DNA of 64,000 bases from an uncultured Eubacteriales bacterium (GTDB lineage Bacteria; Bacillota; Clostridia; Christensenellales; Aristaeellaceae). The notes beneath the pieces were generated by a model. It did no database searches. It had not been told where the DNA came from and was given only the letters and a program-made list of their open reading frames with translations. Positions 43,403 to 52,093 of the stretch are shown one piece after another. The stretch lies in contig CADAQF010000009.1 in assembly GCA_902790015.1 (NCBI GenBank), positions 1 to 64,000 of the forward strand, in the 5' to 3' direction. The number at the start of each line of letters is the position of its first letter. The stretch's first letter is position 1. Made by a program: the position numbers and the translations under genes.

Positions 43403-44277
43403 TCGCTTTCCGGCCGCTTCCTTTCCCGGCTTTCCAGCAGTTTCAGATAGATGTTCAGCGAATCGACGCTGTGCCTGCTTATAAACCTGACCCGCTGCTC
43501 AGTATCCGGAAGGGCCTCCCGGGTAGCGCCGTCCTCTTTGTGATAGATCACGATATCCGGCGTATACAGGGTGTGAAGCCCTTCGTCCAGCACATGGAGA
43601 TACAGGATATCCTCCTCCCCGTACAGGAAGGTGGACGGGTCCAGGCCTTCAAAGCGGGTGAAGAAGGCCTCCGACAGCACCCAGCAGGCGCCGTGCAGCT
43701 TGACGTCCGTCTGATCGGCCAGGTAATTCCTATCAGGAGGCGCCGCCCTTTTTTTCTTCCGCCCGGCTAAGCGCTGGTACAGGCCGTACAGATGAAGGTC
43801 GCACAGCTTCATCCATTTCTGATACCGGGCGATGCTTTTTTGAACGTCCTCCCGGGACCTGAGGCCTTTTCTAACGGGGTTCACGTACGCCGTGCCGTCC
43901 CGGCTGATGATCATGGGCCCGCATACCGAAAAGCCGAACGCACGGTATTTTTCGTCCAGCCGCTCCACCAGACACGGGCTCAATAGCTCCGTATCGTTGT
44001 TCAGAAGGGCCACGTAGCGGGGTTTCCAGCGCTCCCTGGCGCATTGGATGCCCGCGTTCAGGCCCCTGGCAAAGCCCAGGTTTTCCTTGGTTTCTACGAA
44101 GGTCACCCGTTCGTCTCCTGCGTAAATCCCCCGGAGCCTTTCGAGCGACCCGTTCTTTGAGCCGTTATCCACTATGACGATCCGGTACGACCCGTCCGTC
44201 TTTTCCATGATCGAGCGGACACAGGCCTCCGTATCCTGATCGGTCTTATAGTGAAGCACCACAAAGACGATGTCCAT
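43399..44277 (-). CDS. Glycosyltransferase family 2
   Basis: 292 residues. FVVLHYKTDQDTEACVRSIMEK and VIVDNGSKNGSLERL give the nucleotide-sugar binding site, VALLNNDTELL is the DXD-like motif, and GACWVLSEAFFTRFEGLDPSTFLYGEEDI the acceptor-site region. It resembles the GT2 proteins that add rhamnose or similar sugars in surface polysaccharides. It has no membrane segment. It overlaps the polymerase gene by 4 bp. Confidence 0.9.
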   Translation of the reverse strand: MDIVFVVLHYKTDQDTEACVRSIMEKTDGSYRIVIVDNGSKNGSLERLRGIYAGDERVTFVETKENLGFARGLNAGIQCARERWKPRYVALLNNDTELLSPCLVERLDEKYRAFGFSVCGPMIISRDGTAYVNPVRKGLRSREDVQKSIARYQKWMKLCDLHLYGLYQRLAGRKKKRAAPPDRNYLADQTDVKLHGACWVLSEAFFTRFEGLDPSTFLYGEEDILYLHVLDEGLHTLYTPDIVIYHKEDGATREALPDTEQRVRFISRHSVDSLNIYLKLLESRERKRPESE

Positions 44278-44280
44278 TCG

Positions 44281-45564
44281 TCATTCCCTTTCAGCCGGGA
44301 AAACCATCTCTCCCAGCGCCCGCTCGGGGATCGTTCTGTTAAGCCTTTCCTTAAGGCGCCCGGCCCTGCTTTTCTTTCGCAGGAACTCGAGCCGCAGCCC
44401 GCTTTCGTTGAGCCTGTCCGCAAGGCGCGCCCTGAGGCGCTGTTTTTTGACGGGCACCAGCTCGTCCGCAAGCCTGTCCAGCGGCTCCCGGCCCAGGCGG
44501 CTGAAAAAGACCGCCCTGGACGGATGTGGGACCGCGCTTTGATAGATCATCCCGCCGTTGGCCAGGATCAGCTTTTCCGAAGCCACGGGAAAGCGCCGCA
44601 GCAGGGCGTTTTCCGCAACAAGCTTTTTCCCTTTGTCCGTATGGACCAGCGCCATCGTGACCCCCAGGCTGTCCTGCTCCCCGGGCACGAAGGAATTTAA
44701 AAACCAGCAGTCCCCCAGCGTCACGTCGGCCGCCCGCCAGACGGTCTTGAAGGGGCACTGATAGCAGCTGGGCCTGGAAGCGATCTCCCCCCAGAAGCAG
44801 CGGCCGAACACGTCCTTTTTATGGGGCACGAAGGCCTGATGCCCGTTTTTGAAGGTCATCCCGAAGCCCTGCAGGTACAGGCCGTTTCCCGGCCGTTTGT
44901 CCCGCATGGTGAAGGAGATAAGGGGGCTTTTTTCCTTTGCCTCCAGGTATTTGAGATATTCCCCGAACACCCTGGGAGACGGCGCCCCGTGGCAGGAAAG
45001 ATCCACCGTGTAAAGCCCCGGCGCCTCCCTGTCCGGCCCCAGGTACGCCCTGAGCCCCTGGATCTGGCAGGGCGTCCCCGAATAAAGCACGGCCCGTCCC
45101 TCCTTAAGCAGGGCGCGGACGCGGGAAAAGGTATCTCCCGTGTCGCTCTGGACGTATTTGGACTTGAGCAGGGGCTTAAGCCCTTCTTCGTCCTCAGCCC
45201 GCGCGTGAAGTACGCGGGACCGGTCCGACGGGTCAAAGCGGGCGCCGAAAACGACGCCGCGGGTTTTTTTGAGAAAATCCCTCGCGATGCCTGCAAAGCC
45301 TCCGCCCCCCGCCGCCATGAGCCGCCACTTTTCGTCCCGGTCATAGACCAGATATCCTTCCGGAAAGCCTTCCCGGGCAGCGAAGCGGGCATGGCTCACC
45401 GGGCAGACCTTTTCGCATTTCCCGCAGCTTACGCATCTGTCCGCGTCCGGCGCCGGGTAGAGGAAGCCCTCCTCATCCGCCCGCATGGCGATGCACCCGA
45501 CGGGACAGGCCTGCGCGCACGCGCCGCAGCCGGTGCAGTTCTGTTTGTTTTCGATGGTGATCAT
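44281..45564 (-). CDS. Ferredoxin-FrhB/FdhB-type protein of polysaccharide clusters
   Basis: 427 residues. Two [4Fe-4S] motifs lie at the N-terminus (CTGCGACAQACPVGC and CVSCGKCEKVCP, about residues 10-54), followed by a domain like the F420 hydrogenase/dehydrogenase beta subunit (GFAGIARDFLKK, VVFGARFDP, SKYVQSDTGDTFSRVRALLKEGRAVLYSGTPCQIQGL). Such proteins often sit beside polysaccharide pyruvyl transferases, as here (4-bp overlap with the next one), but their reaction is not established. It probably performs a redox step on a sugar or its carrier. Confidence 0.87.
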   Translation of the reverse strand: MITIENKQNCTGCGACAQACPVGCIAMRADEEGFLYPAPDADRCVSCGKCEKVCPVSHARFAAREGFPEGYLVYDRDEKWRLMAAGGGGFAGIARDFLKKTRGVVFGARFDPSDRSRVLHARAEDEEGLKPLLKSKYVQSDTGDTFSRVRALLKEGRAVLYSGTPCQIQGLRAYLGPDREAPGLYTVDLSCHGAPSPRVFGEYLKYLEAKEKSPLISFTMRDKRPGNGLYLQGFGMTFKNGHQAFVPHKKDVFGRCFWGEIASRPSCYQCPFKTVWRAADVTLGDCWFLNSFVPGEQDSLGVTMALVHTDKGKKLVAENALLRRFPVASEKLILANGGMIYQSAVPHPSRAVFFSRLGREPLDRLADELVPVKKQRLRARLADRLNESGLRLEFLRKKSRAGRLKERLNRTIPERALGEMVFPAERE

Positions 45565-46697
45565 GCTTTTTTCATCCTCGGGTGGCCGACGGCACCGTCC
45601 AGATAGGCGAAGGATCTGTCCCTGAGCGCGGCCAGGCGCTTTTCCGCTTCCTCATAGGGGGCCGGGCCGTCTGTCAGGCGGCAGGTATCGTCCCCGGGGG
45701 CAAAAAGGCTTTGTTCCACCCCCAGCGCGGCCAAAAGCGTGTGGATCCGCCCGTTGGTGGAGCCTGCTTCGTCCCCGGAAAAGCGCTCCAGCACCGCCAG
45801 CCTTTTGTGGAACAGTATGGAAAAAACCGCCGCATGAAAGGAATCCGTGCAGACGTATTCCGCCTCCAGAATGAGCCTCAGAAAATCCTCCGGCCCGGCC
45901 TTGTATATTTCCGTGTCGGCAAAGCCCTCGTCCGCCTCCTGAAACTCCCTGAAATGCGGGAAGGCCGCGACCCGGCAGCCCGTCTTTTCGGCAAGCCCCC
46001 GCGCAAACGCCCGGTGCTCCCTGTTTCCCCCCAGGAAATAGCAAAGCACGTACCGGCCCTGTGAAAGCTCCCGGCCCTGTCCGGCCAGCATACGCCATTT
46101 TTCGGCGGGCAGCATCAGCGTGGGGTCCGCCACCAGGGCAGCTTCCCGCCCCGACAGCTCCCGCACCAGCGCCTTTCCCTGCTCCTCCCGGACGGATATA
46201 TGCGAAAGCCTGTTTAAAAACTTCCGGTATCTGCTCTTCAGAAGCGCGGGCACCCGGCTTACGCCGAAGCTTGCCGCATAGGAAAAGCGGTTCAGACTGT
46301 CCGGAAAAAGCGTCAGGGTGAAATAATCGGCCAGCACGTTTTTTGGGGCCCACAGTTGGTCCGACCCGCACACCACCGCGCCGTAGCGGGGCATGAGCGC
46401 CCTGAGCGCCCTGTTGCCGCGGGCCTCCGGCCCGAAACGGTATCGTTGGTCAAACGCCGCTATGGCCCGCTGCCTTTTAAGCTGCTCTTCCTTGAGCGCC
46501 GGAGGAAGGGGCCTTCTCTTTTCCCGCGATGCCCTGAGCAGCATTTTGCCCAGCACCGCGTTCGGTCTTTTGTCCGTCCCCGGCACAAAGCCCATCAGCT
46601 CCGCTGGTTCGTAGGCGCTCATCAGTTCCTGCATGGCGTAGGCCTGCAGCTTGGTGCCGTAGTTCATGACCTTCCAGGGCGTCACGATCCCGATCAT
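45561..46697 (-). CDS. Polysaccharide pyruvyl transferase family protein (second copy)
   Basis: 378 residues. IGIVTPWKVMNYGTKLQAYAMQELM is the N-terminal signature of the pyruvyl transferases found next to FrhB-like proteins; VVCGSDQLWAPK, ISVREEQGKALVREL and CTDSFHAAVFSILFHKRLAVLERF complete the fold. It would modify a sugar with pyruvate. It is much diverged from the copy at 39405-40592 and overlaps both neighbours by 4 bp, so it works with the iron-sulfur protein after it. Confidence 0.88.
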   Translation of the reverse strand: MIGIVTPWKVMNYGTKLQAYAMQELMSAYEPAELMGFVPGTDKRPNAVLGKMLLRASREKRRPLPPALKEEQLKRQRAIAAFDQRYRFGPEARGNRALRALMPRYGAVVCGSDQLWAPKNVLADYFTLTLFPDSLNRFSYAASFGVSRVPALLKSRYRKFLNRLSHISVREEQGKALVRELSGREAALVADPTLMLPAEKWRMLAGQGRELSQGRYVLCYFLGGNREHRAFARGLAEKTGCRVAAFPHFREFQEADEGFADTEIYKAGPEDFLRLILEAEYVCTDSFHAAVFSILFHKRLAVLERFSGDEAGSTNGRIHTLLAALGVEQSLFAPGDDTCRLTDGPAPYEEAEKRLAALRDRSFAYLDGAVGHPRMKKA

Positions 46698-47881
46698 CGG
46701 TTCCTCCCCGCAAGCGTTTCTTCGTACAGCCGGTACACGTTTTCCGCGTTTGTTTCGGCGCTGAAGCGTTCCCGCGCGTCCTTTTCGGCGGCCAGGCTCA
46801 TGGACTTTCGCAGATTAAAAGGCATTTCAAGCACCTCGATAAGCTTTCCGGCCAGCTTCTCCGGCTGCCCGAAGGCGTACAGCAGGCCGGTTTCCCCGTC
46901 CCTGATCAGTTCCGGGTTCGCTCCCCTGTCTGAGGCGACGGTCAAAAGACCGGCGGCCATGTATTCCGGCGTGATCCGCCCGAAGGCCTCCGCCCGGGAA
47001 CACACCAGCCCCGCCGTGTATCCGCGCATAAGCTTTCCCGCGTCCTCCCGGTAACCCAGGAAGGAAACCTTTTCCGAAAGCCCCAGCCGCCTGACCTCAC
47101 TTTTGAGACGGGCAGTGAAATCCCCCGCGCCTTCCCCGACCAGGTCCAGGGAAAACGCGCCAGGATGAGTCTTTTCGGCCAGCGCCAGGGCGCGGATGGC
47201 CTCCAGCTGGCCCTTGGCCGGGCAAAGGGTGCCGGCCAGAACCAGCTTCACCCTTTTTTGCTCCAGGTTGGCCCGCTCAGGGTCGGCGGGGACGGTACAA
47301 AAGTCGATGCCGTTGTAGAGGCGCACCATTTTGTCCCGGTCCAGTCCCTTTTGCGCCCAGGCCTCCCTGAGCGCGTCCGAAATCATCACGAACCGGTCCG
47401 CCCGCGCGTTCATGCCCGCCAGGGAAAAGGGCGGCAGGAAGCGGGTATCGTAGTCTTCTTTGCCGTATTCCCTGATGTGCCAGATATGGGGCAGGCCCGT
47501 CTTTTCGGCCGCCATGGCCCCCAGCCCGTCCCGGTTGGAATTGGTGTGGATCAGGTCAAAGGAAGAAAGGTCCGTTCTTTCTTCCAGTATGCGCAGCGCC
47601 TTTTCGTTGGCCGTGCGGGCCCTGAGGGCGTAAAGGGGCACCATCGCCGCTTTGGCCAGGCGTCTCGCCGGGGTGCTGCCCCTGCCCACGGCCACCGGCT
47701 CGTGCCCGGTCACCACAAAGGAAAGCCCGTTTTCCCGGCAGAAGCGGGAAATGTCTCCCTCCCGGTGAACCGCCACCGTGAAGCGGACCCCGTACCTTTC
47801 GTGGATCAGCCGGGCCATCGCCTTCATGGAGCGCGGCGCTCCGCCCAGCTCGCTTTTTCCCGCGATCAAAAGCACGTTCAT
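46694..47881 (-). CDS. Glycosyltransferase family 4
   Basis: 395 residues. The GT-B fold shows IAGKSELGGAPRSMKAMA at the N-terminus and, in the second domain, LVLAGTLCPAKGQLEAIRA, VSFLGYREDAGKLMRGYTAGLVCSRAEAFGRITPEYMAAGL with the E-X7-E-like donor site. It transfers a sugar from a nucleotide donor with retention of configuration. Overlaps of 4 bp on both sides keep it in the operon. Confidence 0.91.
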   Translation of the reverse strand: MNVLLIAGKSELGGAPRSMKAMARLIHERYGVRFTVAVHREGDISRFCRENGLSFVVTGHEPVAVGRGSTPARRLAKAAMVPLYALRARTANEKALRILEERTDLSSFDLIHTNSNRDGLGAMAAEKTGLPHIWHIREYGKEDYDTRFLPPFSLAGMNARADRFVMISDALREAWAQKGLDRDKMVRLYNGIDFCTVPADPERANLEQKRVKLVLAGTLCPAKGQLEAIRALALAEKTHPGAFSLDLVGEGAGDFTARLKSEVRRLGLSEKVSFLGYREDAGKLMRGYTAGLVCSRAEAFGRITPEYMAAGLLTVASDRGANPELIRDGETGLLYAFGQPEKLAGKLIEVLEMPFNLRKSMSLAAEKDARERFSAETNAENVYRLYEETLAGRNR

Positions 47882-48801
47882 GCGCGGCCCGCCTTTCCTC
47901 CGCCCATGCGCCTGAGCGTGAGCTTGGCCAGGAACAGGGCCCTGAGCGTTCCGTCCTTAAAGTCGATCTCCGGGTCGCGCCTGAGCCGCCGGCGGCTTTC
48001 GGCGCTTTGATCCGCCCGAACGACGTCCTGAAGAAACGCCTTCCACTTAGGGTCCAGTTCCGTTCCGTAGCCCCGGAGGATCTCCGAAGCGTAAGGGGCC
48101 GGATCGTAGCGGAACAGATAATCCCGCGCCCGTTTAAGCCTGGACAAAAGTCCCCCGCGAAGGCCCACCACGTTGTTTTTGTGCTGGCGGTACAGGATGT
48201 ATGGCTGCTGATCCGCCCGGATGACCCCGCCCAGGGCCGCGCATACGCGGTACACCCACACGTCGTGCCCGAAGGACAGCCGGGGCTGGTACTTTTTCAG
48301 CTTTTCCATCAGTGCCCGGTTCCACACCGCCGTACAGCCGGACATCTGGTTGAAAATGCAGTTGGCCCGGACAGACCTTTCCGGGTGGGCGCGATGCGTG
48401 TACACCGGAACAAGGTTTTCGTCCGTCACGGTCTGGCCGCAGAAATAAAGCGCCGGCTTGTTCATGTCCTCCCGTTCAAGCGTTTGCACCGCGGCCCGCA
48501 GCTTTCCTTCGTTCCAAACGTCGTCCTGGTCGCTGAAGGCGTAATAATCGTATTCCAGCGGCGCCTGGGCGAGCAGGCGCAGGAAGCTCGCGCACGCCCC
48601 CAGGTTCTCTCCTTCTGTCACGCGCACGGCGGCGTTTCGCGCCCGGAACCGCTCCAGTATCCGGCGGGTGCCGTCTGAAGATCCGTCGTCCCGGATCAGG
48701 AGCGCCGGATCGGCATCCCGCTGCGCTGCTATACTGTTCAGCTGCTCCTCCAGGTATTTTCCCCCGTTATAGGTGGAAAGCAGCACGAGCACCTTTTCCA
48801 T
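47878..48801 (-). CDS. Glycosyltransferase family 2, rhamnosyltransferase-like
   Basis: 307 residues. VLVLLSTYNGGKYLEEQLNSIAAQ, IRDDGSSDGTRRIL and YYAFSDQDDVWNEGKL carry the GT2 nucleotide site and DXD motif; FGHDVWVYRV and the basic C-terminus resemble rhamnosyltransferases such as RgpB/RfbF-like enzymes. The sugar donor is inferred only from likeness. It starts 58 bp after the PssE-like gene. Confidence 0.9.
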   Translation of the reverse strand: MEKVLVLLSTYNGGKYLEEQLNSIAAQRDADPALLIRDDGSSDGTRRILERFRARNAAVRVTEGENLGACASFLRLLAQAPLEYDYYAFSDQDDVWNEGKLRAAVQTLEREDMNKPALYFCGQTVTDENLVPVYTHRAHPERSVRANCIFNQMSGCTAVWNRALMEKLKKYQPRLSFGHDVWVYRVCAALGGVIRADQQPYILYRQHKNNVVGLRGGLLSRLKRARDYLFRYDPAPYASEILRGYGTELDPKWKAFLQDVVRADQSAESRRRLRRDPEIDFKDGTLRALFLAKLTLRRMGGGKAGRA

Positions 48802-48859
48802 CTGAGCGTCCGTCTCTCCTTGTCGTCATCCCGGCCCTGCGGTCCCTTCAGGGAACCCC

Positions 48860-49339
48860 TCACAGGGAGCGGATGTATTCGTCGATGCTTTCGATGATCC
48901 TGTCCGTACAGCTCTGATAGGGCAGAAAGCTCATATTCCTGACCTTTTCCACCGCCTCGGCCAGCTTCATGCAGTCGTCGCACGCGTAGGCTATGTTCGT
49001 GCGGCTGAACTGGCGGACCAGCTGCAGCTGGTGGTCGTCCACGTGCTCGCCGAACTGCTGGCGCCTGGGCACGGCGATGACCTTTTTGCCCGCCTTGACC
49101 GCGCCTATGATGGCGCCCGACCCGCCGTGGGTGATGACGATCTCCGCCTGCCGGATGCGCGCGGCGTACTCCTCCCGGTTCAAAAAGGGCTGGAAGGCGA
49201 AATGTTTGGGCTTATAATCGCTGTATCCCGTCTGGGCGAACACCTCTTCCTGAAGCGCGCCGGAAGCAATCAGCTCGTCCGCCGCGCGCAAAAGGCGGTT
49301 GAACTGAAATTTCTGCGAACCCAGGGTAATGAATATCAT
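48860..49339 (-). CDS. PssE/EpsF-like glycosyltransferase subunit (Alg13-like)
   Basis: 159 residues from the ATG at 49339, with GGGGAG upstream; a longer frame to 49435 overlaps the PssD gene. MIFITLGSQKFQFNRLL, ITHGGSGAIIGAVKAGKKVIAVPRRQQFGEHVDDHQLQL is the C-terminal UDP-sugar-binding half of GT28/Alg13 proteins. It works as a pair with the Alg14-like protein encoded just upstream to add the second sugar to the lipid carrier. Confidence 0.91.
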   Translation of the reverse strand: MIFITLGSQKFQFNRLLRAADELIASGALQEEVFAQTGYSDYKPKHFAFQPFLNREEYAARIRQAEIVITHGGSGAIIGAVKAGKKVIAVPRRQQFGEHVDDHQLQLVRQFSRTNIAYACDDCMKLAEAVEKVRNMSFLPYQSCTDRIIESIDEYIRSL

Positions 49340-49370
49340 GTCGTTCTCCCCCTGCTTTTCTGCGCGGCGA

Positions 49371-49841
49371 TCAGTATATCCCGCCCAGGCAGATCGCCCC
49401 GGGATAGAAAGCCAGCATGGATTCCCACTGGACATAGAAACGGTCCGCGAAGCGGTACAGGAACTTCCCCGTCCTGGTGGGCGAGGTCACCTTGGCGAAG
49501 GATTCAATGAAAACAAGTTTTTTGCCGAAGCATTTGGCCAAAAGGCAAATGGGGATCGTGGACAGCGCTCCCGTGGCGATCACCACGTCGGGCCGCTCTT
49601 TGATCATGATATACAGGGATACCGCGGCGTTTTTGATCATCCTGAAAAACACCGCCCGTTCCTTTCTGTTGAGCTGGCTCAGATAATAGATCCGCTGCCC
49701 CTTCACGTCCACCTCATAGGTCGTCTTTTCCGTCATCAGGAAGCTGTCGTAGCGCTCCATCAGGGGGCGGAGCATCAGGATCTGCTCGAAATGCCCTCCC
49801 GTGGACGCCGCGAAACACAGCTTCTTGTTCTGCCCGGACAT
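49371..49841 (-). CDS. PssD/CpsF-like membrane partner of the glycosyltransferase (Alg14-like)
   Basis: 156 residues. KLCFAASTGGHFEQILMLRPLM, TEKTTYEVDVKGQRIYYLSQLNRKERAVFF and VIATGALSTIPICLLAKCFGKKLVFIESFAKV are typical of PssD/Cps14F/Alg14. It recruits the PssE-like catalytic half to the membrane. It is the first gene of the capsule operon, with GAGGGATGG before the ATG. No priming glycosyltransferase, chain-length or phosphoregulatory gene is seen in the window. Confidence 0.92.
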   Translation of the reverse strand: MSGQNKKLCFAASTGGHFEQILMLRPLMERYDSFLMTEKTTYEVDVKGQRIYYLSQLNRKERAVFFRMIKNAAVSLYIMIKERPDVVIATGALSTIPICLLAKCFGKKLVFIESFAKVTSPTRTGKFLYRFADRFYVQWESMLAFYPGAICLGGIY

Positions 49842-49933
49842 GATGCCATCCCTCGTTTCCCGCTAAAAGCGGTTTCTATGCGGCCGCGCCTCTCCCGTCC
49901 CCGGGACTTGAACGGCACAGTTCCACAATTTAT

Positions 49934-49962
49934 ATATTACCACAACCGCCCGGAATTGGAAA
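49934..49962 (-). promoter_or_regulatory. Possible promoter of the capsule operon
   Basis: On the minus strand TTTCCA (49962-49957), 17 bp, TAATAT (49939-49934), in an AT-rich block about 95 bp before pssD. Other AT-rich hexamers nearby (TACAAT near 49985) make the choice uncertain. Confidence 0.4.
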
Positions 49963-50078
49963 GCCTTTCTTTATTTCCATCTATTGTAGCAAAAGTTTTT
50001 ATTCATTCTCGTATATGATCAGCGCAATAACACCCGGCCCGGGCTTTTTCTGAAACACCGTTTCTTCCTGCATCGCGC

Positions 50079-50123
50079 GAAAAAACAGCGCGCAAACGGC
50101 CCGTGCGGGAACGTTTGGCGCTG
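50079..50123 (-). terminator. Terminator of the acyl-CoA synthetase gene
   Basis: CAGCGC-CAAACG and CGTTTG-GCGCTG pair with one bulged base, followed by six T on the minus strand, about 78 bp after the stop. Confidence 0.8.
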
Positions 50124-50200
50124 TTTGATTCATGATGGATGATGCGATGCCGCCCATCAGGCGGGGCGGGCATCGGAAGCTTCGCCGGAATGCTCCCGGC

Positions 50201-51835
50201 TCAGCCCCTGTTCTGTGCCTCTACCAGGCGCACGCCGCAGTAGATCTGGCGGAGCTTGGGCTTTTCGATCTTGCCGGTGGGGTTCCTGGGCACATCCGCG
50301 AAGATGATCTTCCGGGGACGCTTGTAGCGCGGCAGGTCCAGGCAGAAGTGGTTGATCTCTTCCTCCGTGCAGGTCATGCCCTCCTTGACCTGTATGATGG
50401 CCGCGGCGATCTCGCCCAGCCGGGGGTCCGGCAGGCCGATCACGGCCACATCGTGCACCTTGGGGCAGGAGGAAAGGAAGCTTTCGATCTGTACGGGATA
50501 CAGGTTTTCACCGCCCGAAATGATAACGTCCTTCTTGCGGTCCACCAGGAAGATGAAGCCGTCCTCGTCCTGCTTGGCCATGTCGCCGGTATGCAGCCAC
50601 CCGTCCTTCAGCACCTCGTTCGTGGCCTTTTCATCGTGATAATAGCACTTCATGACGCCCGGGCCTTTGACGCACAGCTCGCCCACGTCGCCCTGCTGCA
50701 CTTCCCTGTCCTTTTCGTCCACGATCTTGCAGCGCCAGCCGTAGCCCGGCACGCCGATCGCGCCGACCTTGTGGACGTTCTCCATCCCCAGGTGCACGCA
50801 GCCGGGGCCGGTGGATTCGGACAGGCCGTAGTTGGTGTCGTACTTATGGTGCGGGAAATACTGAAGCCAGTGCCTGATCAGGGACGGCGGCACGGGCTGG
50901 GCGCCTATGTGCATCAGCCGCCACTGGGACAGCTGATAGTCCTCCAGTCTGATATCCCCCCGCTCGATGGCGGCCAGGATATCCTGGCACCACGGCACCA
51001 GCAGCCAGACGATCGTGCACTTTTCCCAGGATACGGCGTCCAGAATGGCCTTGGGGGTGTTGCCCTTGAGGATCACCGCGCGGCTGCCCGTATAAAGGGA
51101 GCCGAACCAGTGCATCTTGGCTCCGGTATGATACAGCGGCGGGATGCACAGAAACACGTCGTCGTGCGTGGTCTCGTGATGAATGGCCTCCATGCGGGCC
51201 GACTGCATCAGCGCCGTATGATCCAGCAGGATCGCCTTGGGGAAGCCCGTCGTGCCGGAGGAATAGTAGATGGCAGCGTCGTCCTTGTCCTCAATGAGCA
51301 CCTTGGGGGCCGTGGAAGAGCAGTTGGCCGCCGCGTCCGAGTAGCTTTCGGCAAAGGAGGGCGGGTTGCTGCCCACGAAAAAGAGTATCCTGTCCTTGCC
51401 GATATCCTGCGCGATGTCCTCCACCCGGCCGATGAATTCAGGCCCGAAAAAGAGCACGTCGGCGTCCGCCAGGTTGACGCAGTATTCGATCTCCTTGGCG
51501 GTATAGCGGAAGTTCAGCGGCACCGCGACCGCGCCGGTCTTCAGCACCCCGAAATAGATCGGCAGCCAGTCCAGGCAGTTCATCAGCAGGATGGCCACCT
51601 TCTGCCCCTTGCGGATGCCCCGCTGCATCAGCAGATTGGCGACGCGGTTGGCCTTTTCGTCGAACACGCTCCAGGTGATCTGGCGGCGGTAGGGCGCGGA
51701 AGCCGTGGGCTGGATCAGCTCATACTCCTTCCAGGTCACCTGCGGGACCTCCGTCACCTCCGGATTGATCTCCACCAGGGCGACCTCTTCCCCGTACAGT
51801 TTGCTGTTTCTCTCCAGCAGATCGGTAATCGGCAT
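50201..51835 (-). CDS. AMP-forming acyl-CoA synthetase/ligase
   Basis: 544 residues of the class I adenylate-forming family. Motifs are YYSSGTTGFPKA (P-loop A3), NYGLSESTG (A5), WLHTGDMA (A7), DRKKDVIISGGENLYPVQIE (A8) and PTGKIEKPKLR with the catalytic Lys (A10). It joins a carboxylic acid, probably a medium or aryl/short acyl chain, to CoA through an acyl-adenylate. The gene is alone between its own terminator and a divergent promoter region. The exact acid cannot be told. Confidence 0.9.
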   Translation of the reverse strand: MPITDLLERNSKLYGEEVALVEINPEVTEVPQVTWKEYELIQPTASAPYRRQITWSVFDEKANRVANLLMQRGIRKGQKVAILLMNCLDWLPIYFGVLKTGAVAVPLNFRYTAKEIEYCVNLADADVLFFGPEFIGRVEDIAQDIGKDRILFFVGSNPPSFAESYSDAAANCSSTAPKVLIEDKDDAAIYYSSGTTGFPKAILLDHTALMQSARMEAIHHETTHDDVFLCIPPLYHTGAKMHWFGSLYTGSRAVILKGNTPKAILDAVSWEKCTIVWLLVPWCQDILAAIERGDIRLEDYQLSQWRLMHIGAQPVPPSLIRHWLQYFPHHKYDTNYGLSESTGPGCVHLGMENVHKVGAIGVPGYGWRCKIVDEKDREVQQGDVGELCVKGPGVMKCYYHDEKATNEVLKDGWLHTGDMAKQDEDGFIFLVDRKKDVIISGGENLYPVQIESFLSSCPKVHDVAVIGLPDPRLGEIAAAIIQVKEGMTCTEEEINHFCLDLPRYKRPRKIIFADVPRNPTGKIEKPKLRQIYCGVRLVEAQNRG

Positions 51836-51999
51836 GACAACAGTTCCTTTCTTCTCGCATCATATCAAAGCGCCTCAAAAACGCTTTAATGCTTTTATCC
51901 GCTAAAGGATGATACTACATTACCCCGTCCTTGTCAAGCGAAAACATAACAAGAACAGCGCCAACAGAAGGTCATAAGAACCTATAATCAATCCGGGGC

Positions 52000-52028
52000 T
52001 TGACAGATGGATAATAATTTTTTATGAT
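52000..52028 (+). promoter_or_regulatory. Promoter of the Na/Pi cotransporter gene
   Basis: Perfect TTGACA (52000-52005), 17 bp, TATGAT (52023-52028), 65 bp before the ATG at 52094. Confidence 0.85.
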
Positions 52029-52093
52029 AGGGGCGTAACGATTTGTTAAGTCGCTTTGGCCGCGCAGCGGACGCGGCCTCAAGAGGAGAAGCC

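Noticed and set aside
50132..51889. Plus-strand frame of 585 codons opposite the acyl-CoA synthetase
   Set aside because: It mirrors the adenylate-forming enzyme on the other strand and has low-complexity His/Gly/Ala text with no start site.
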